Below, in pieces: positions 7,587 to 8,677 of a stretch of DNA of 8,677 bases. A program made the position numbers and the translations under genes. The notes under the pieces are model-generated. The model was given only the letters and a program-made list of their open reading frames with translations, was not told the origin of the DNA and did no database searches. Origin of the DNA: Tannerella sp. (GTDB lineage Bacteria > Bacteroidota > Bacteroidia > Bacteroidales > Tannerellaceae); NCBI GenBank assembly GCA_031282485.1, contig JAITDQ010000332.1, positions 1-8,677 on the forward strand. The letters are read 5' to 3'. Within the stretch, counting starts at the first letter, position 1. The number at the start of each line of letters is the position of its first letter.

Positions 7587-8177
7587 TCACAAGTTTATAA
7601 AATTCCTCAAAATCATTTCTCCCGTACTCCCGCTTTTCTCGGGGTGAAACTGCGTGGCATAAAAGTTATCCCTCTGCATGGCCGCGCTGAACGGATGAAT
7701 GTAATCGCTCGTCGCAGCCGTGTCATTTGTTACGGACACATAATAACTGTGTACGAAATACACGTATGAGTTGTCCGGCAGTCCCTCGAACAGTTTCCCC
7801 TGCATGTCGGTCAGCGAGTTCCAGCCCATGTGCGGCACCTTGTCTTCGTGCCGCTGCGGGACAAACCGCCGAACGTCGGCATCGAAAATACCGAAGCAGT
7901 CCGTGTCGCCTTCTTCCGAATGGCGACACATCAACTGCATGCCGATACATATACCCAATACCGGTTGTTTCAGCTCGCATATCAACCTGTCCAACCCGCG
8001 TTCGCGCAGATAATTCATCGTTGTACTCGCCTCTCCCTGTCCGGGAAACACAACCTTATCCGCCGTACGAATACACTCCGCATCATCGGTAATAACAGGT
8101 GTAATCCCGATCCTTTTCAGTCCGTAATCGACGGAACAGATATTCCCGGCGTTGTATTTTATAATGACTACTTTCAC
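7587..8177 (-). CDS. hisH: Imidazole glycerol phosphate synthase glutaminase subunit
   Basis: Product of 196 residues, a class I glutamine amidotransferase. It hydrolyses glutamine and channels ammonia to HisF. The catalytic triad is visible: the nucleophile C77 in VLGICIGMQLM, and H178 and E180 in TQFHPEKSG. The oxyanion region is FPGQGEAS (44-51), and HMGWN and YFVHSYY are also family marks. The start codon is GTG at 8175-8177: an in-frame TAA lies two codons upstream, no ATG is available near it, and the resulting KVVIIKYNAGN is the expected HisH N-terminus. It is the first gene of the his run and follows a Bacteroides-type promoter element by about 20 bases. Its stop is 5 bases before the hisA ATG. 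Confidence 0.97.
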   Translation of the reverse strand: MKVVIIKYNAGNICSVDYGLKRIGITPVITDDAECIRTADKVVFPGQGEASTTMNYLRERGLDRLICELKQPVLGICIGMQLMCRHSEEGDTDCFGIFDADVRRFVPQRHEDKVPHMGWNSLTDMQGKLFEGLPDNSYVYFVHSYYVSVTNDTAATSDYIHPFSAAMQRDNFYATQFHPEKSGSTGEMILRNFINL

Positions 8178-8199
8178 TTTTTATTCTGTTTTCAGCCCG

Positions 8200-8207
8200 C
8201 AAAGATA
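8200..8207 (-). promoter_or_regulatory. Probable Bacteroides-type promoter (-7 element TATCTTTG) for the his genes
   Basis: On the minus strand the bases read TATCTTTG, an exact match to the TAnnTTTG -7 consensus of the Bacteroidota primary sigma factor. It lies in the only gap before hisH, in AT-rich DNA. I see no good TTTG at the -33 position (bases near 8227-8232 read as A/T mixtures), so the upstream half is weak. Transcription would begin around 8193-8196, leaving a leader of only about 15-20 bases, too short for a leader-peptide attenuator or riboswitch. Confidence 0.65.
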
Positions 8208-8209
8208 GC

Positions 8210-8238
8210 AAAAAAACAGATAAAATACTATATATTTT
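8210..8238 (-). terminator. Weak terminator-like AT stem and T-run after the rhamnosidase gene
   Basis: Starting inside the stop codon of the upstream gene, AAAATA and TATTTT (plus strand 8222-8227 and 8233-8238) can pair around 5 bases. A run of seven T on the minus strand (8210-8216) follows. The stem is only 6 A-T pairs, so a stable terminator is doubtful; the T-run may simply be promoter-upstream AT richness. Confidence 0.2.
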
Positions 8239-8677
8239 AATGTATAAATGTATATTTTCCTGCTTCCGCCCGGAAAAAAACTCCGTTGTCATCTTCGTCG
8301 ACAATACGTATTCCTTCTGTTTTTTCGAGCGGTTGTTTGCTTTCCGTTATTTGTGACGCCGCCGCCGGAAGATAGATATTCGCTTTTGAGCCTGCCGGGA
8401 TAGTGATATCGTAAATCACTTTGCCGTTTTCTTTGCGCCAGCCGATTTCGATTAATCCGTATGGCGATTCGAGCGTCGCTTTGGCATACGAGAGTTTTTT
8501 CACCACGCGTGGACGGATGTTGAACGTGCGATAACCCGGGTCGGCAAGGTCCGGCTCAATTCCGGCAAGACATTTGATAAACCACGATGAAATCCCGACA
8601 TACGAAGTGTGAATAAGCGCCGAGTGCCGATGGTCGATTTCCCAGACTTCCGGTAATGCCGTCTCGCCACGGGCAAT
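8237..8677 (-). CDS. C-terminal part of an alpha-L-rhamnosidase-like GH78 protein (5' end outside window)
   Basis: The frame is open from the right edge and gives 146 residues up to TAA at 8237-8239. It begins in the end of the (alpha/alpha)6 catalytic barrel: ALPEVWEIDHRHSALIH, then a GISSWFIKCLAGIEPD segment that matches the usual W-(F/L)-Y-(R/K)-x-LAGI-PD of GH78 enzymes. The C-terminal beta-sandwich follows, with IRPRVVKKLSYAKATLESPY, IPAGSKANIYLP and a final GKYTFIH. These are typical of the Bac_rhamnosid C-terminal domain. The family releases L-rhamnose from plant or microbial glycans, often as a secreted or lipid-anchored enzyme in Bacteroidota. The catalytic acids and signal peptide would lie outside the window and cannot be checked. 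An in-frame GTG at 8504-8506 is internal and not a start. The gene seems unrelated to the his genes, which have their own promoter 30 bases beyond its stop. Confidence 0.8.
   Translation of the reverse strand: MARGETALPEVWEIDHRHSALIHTSYVGISSWFIKCLAGIEPDLADPGYRTFNIRPRVVKKLSYAKATLESPYGLIEIGWRKENGKVIYDITIPAGSKANIYLPAAASQITESKQPLEKTEGIRIVDEDDNGVFFRAEAGKYTFIH

Noticed and set aside
8239..8254. Tandem AATGTATA repeat near the his promoter as an operator
   Set aside because: It is two copies of an 8-base AT-rich word overlapping the last codons and stop of the rhamnosidase gene, so coding sequence and base composition can explain it.
8237..8506. Separate 89-residue small protein starting at GTG 8506
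   Set aside because: The frame continues upstream without a stop to the window edge and the upstream residues fit the GH78 barrel end, so this is the tail of a larger gene.
1..8677. Mobile elements, CRISPR arrays, tRNA or rRNA genes, defence or secretion systems
   Set aside because: No transposase or integrase motifs, spaced repeats, cloverleaf-like segments or foreign-looking gene blocks were seen on either strand; nearly all the sequence is covered by core metabolic genes.

Overview
The window looks like an ordinary chromosomal segment of a Bacteroidota bacterium, most likely Bacteroidales. Four things suggest this: the fused hisIE gene, a promoter element of the Bacteroides type (TATCTTTG) ahead of the his genes, the lack of clear Shine-Dalgarno sequences before the starts, and family variants such as FELGRS in LysA and LQRGGSD in LysC. 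The assignment rests on motif recognition and remembered family sequences; no search was run.

Layout, read along the minus strand from right to left: (1) 8677-8237, the 3' end of a GH78-type alpha-L-rhamnosidase-like gene. (2) 8236-8178, a short AT-rich gap with the probable his promoter. (3) 8177-5415, hisH-hisA-hisF-hisIE, which supply four consecutive reactions of histidine synthesis, from phosphoribosyl-ATP to imidazole glycerol phosphate plus AICAR. (4) 5418-4717, an ftsE-like ABC ATPase that overlaps hisIE by ATGA and has no ftsX beside it. (5) 4675-2139, lysC and lysA, the first and last enzymes of the aspartate-to-lysine route. (6) 2136-1234, an RluA-family pseudouridine synthase. (7) 1247-213, an ApbE-type lipoprotein (flavin transferase). 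At the far left a plus-strand gene, probably YigZ/IMPACT family, ends at 185 and converges on apbE.

The nine minus-strand genes from hisH to apbE are separated by gaps of 67 bases or less, or overlap, so they could form one long transcription unit. Only the promoter before hisH is visible. An intercistronic hairpin between hisF and hisIE may partition expression. The functions are mixed: amino acid synthesis, cell division, RNA modification and flavoprotein maturation. LysA consumes meso-diaminopimelate, which is also a peptidoglycan precursor, and FtsE acts in envelope division, so a loose cell-wall link is possible but speculative.

I see no mobile element, CRISPR array, tRNA, rRNA, phage gene or defence module, and no stretch over 300 bases without a gene. 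I find no convincing sign of an undescribed system. The points most worth a second look are the hisF-hisIE hairpin, the coupling of ftsE to hisIE, and a nine-G run in the active-site loop codons of hisF.
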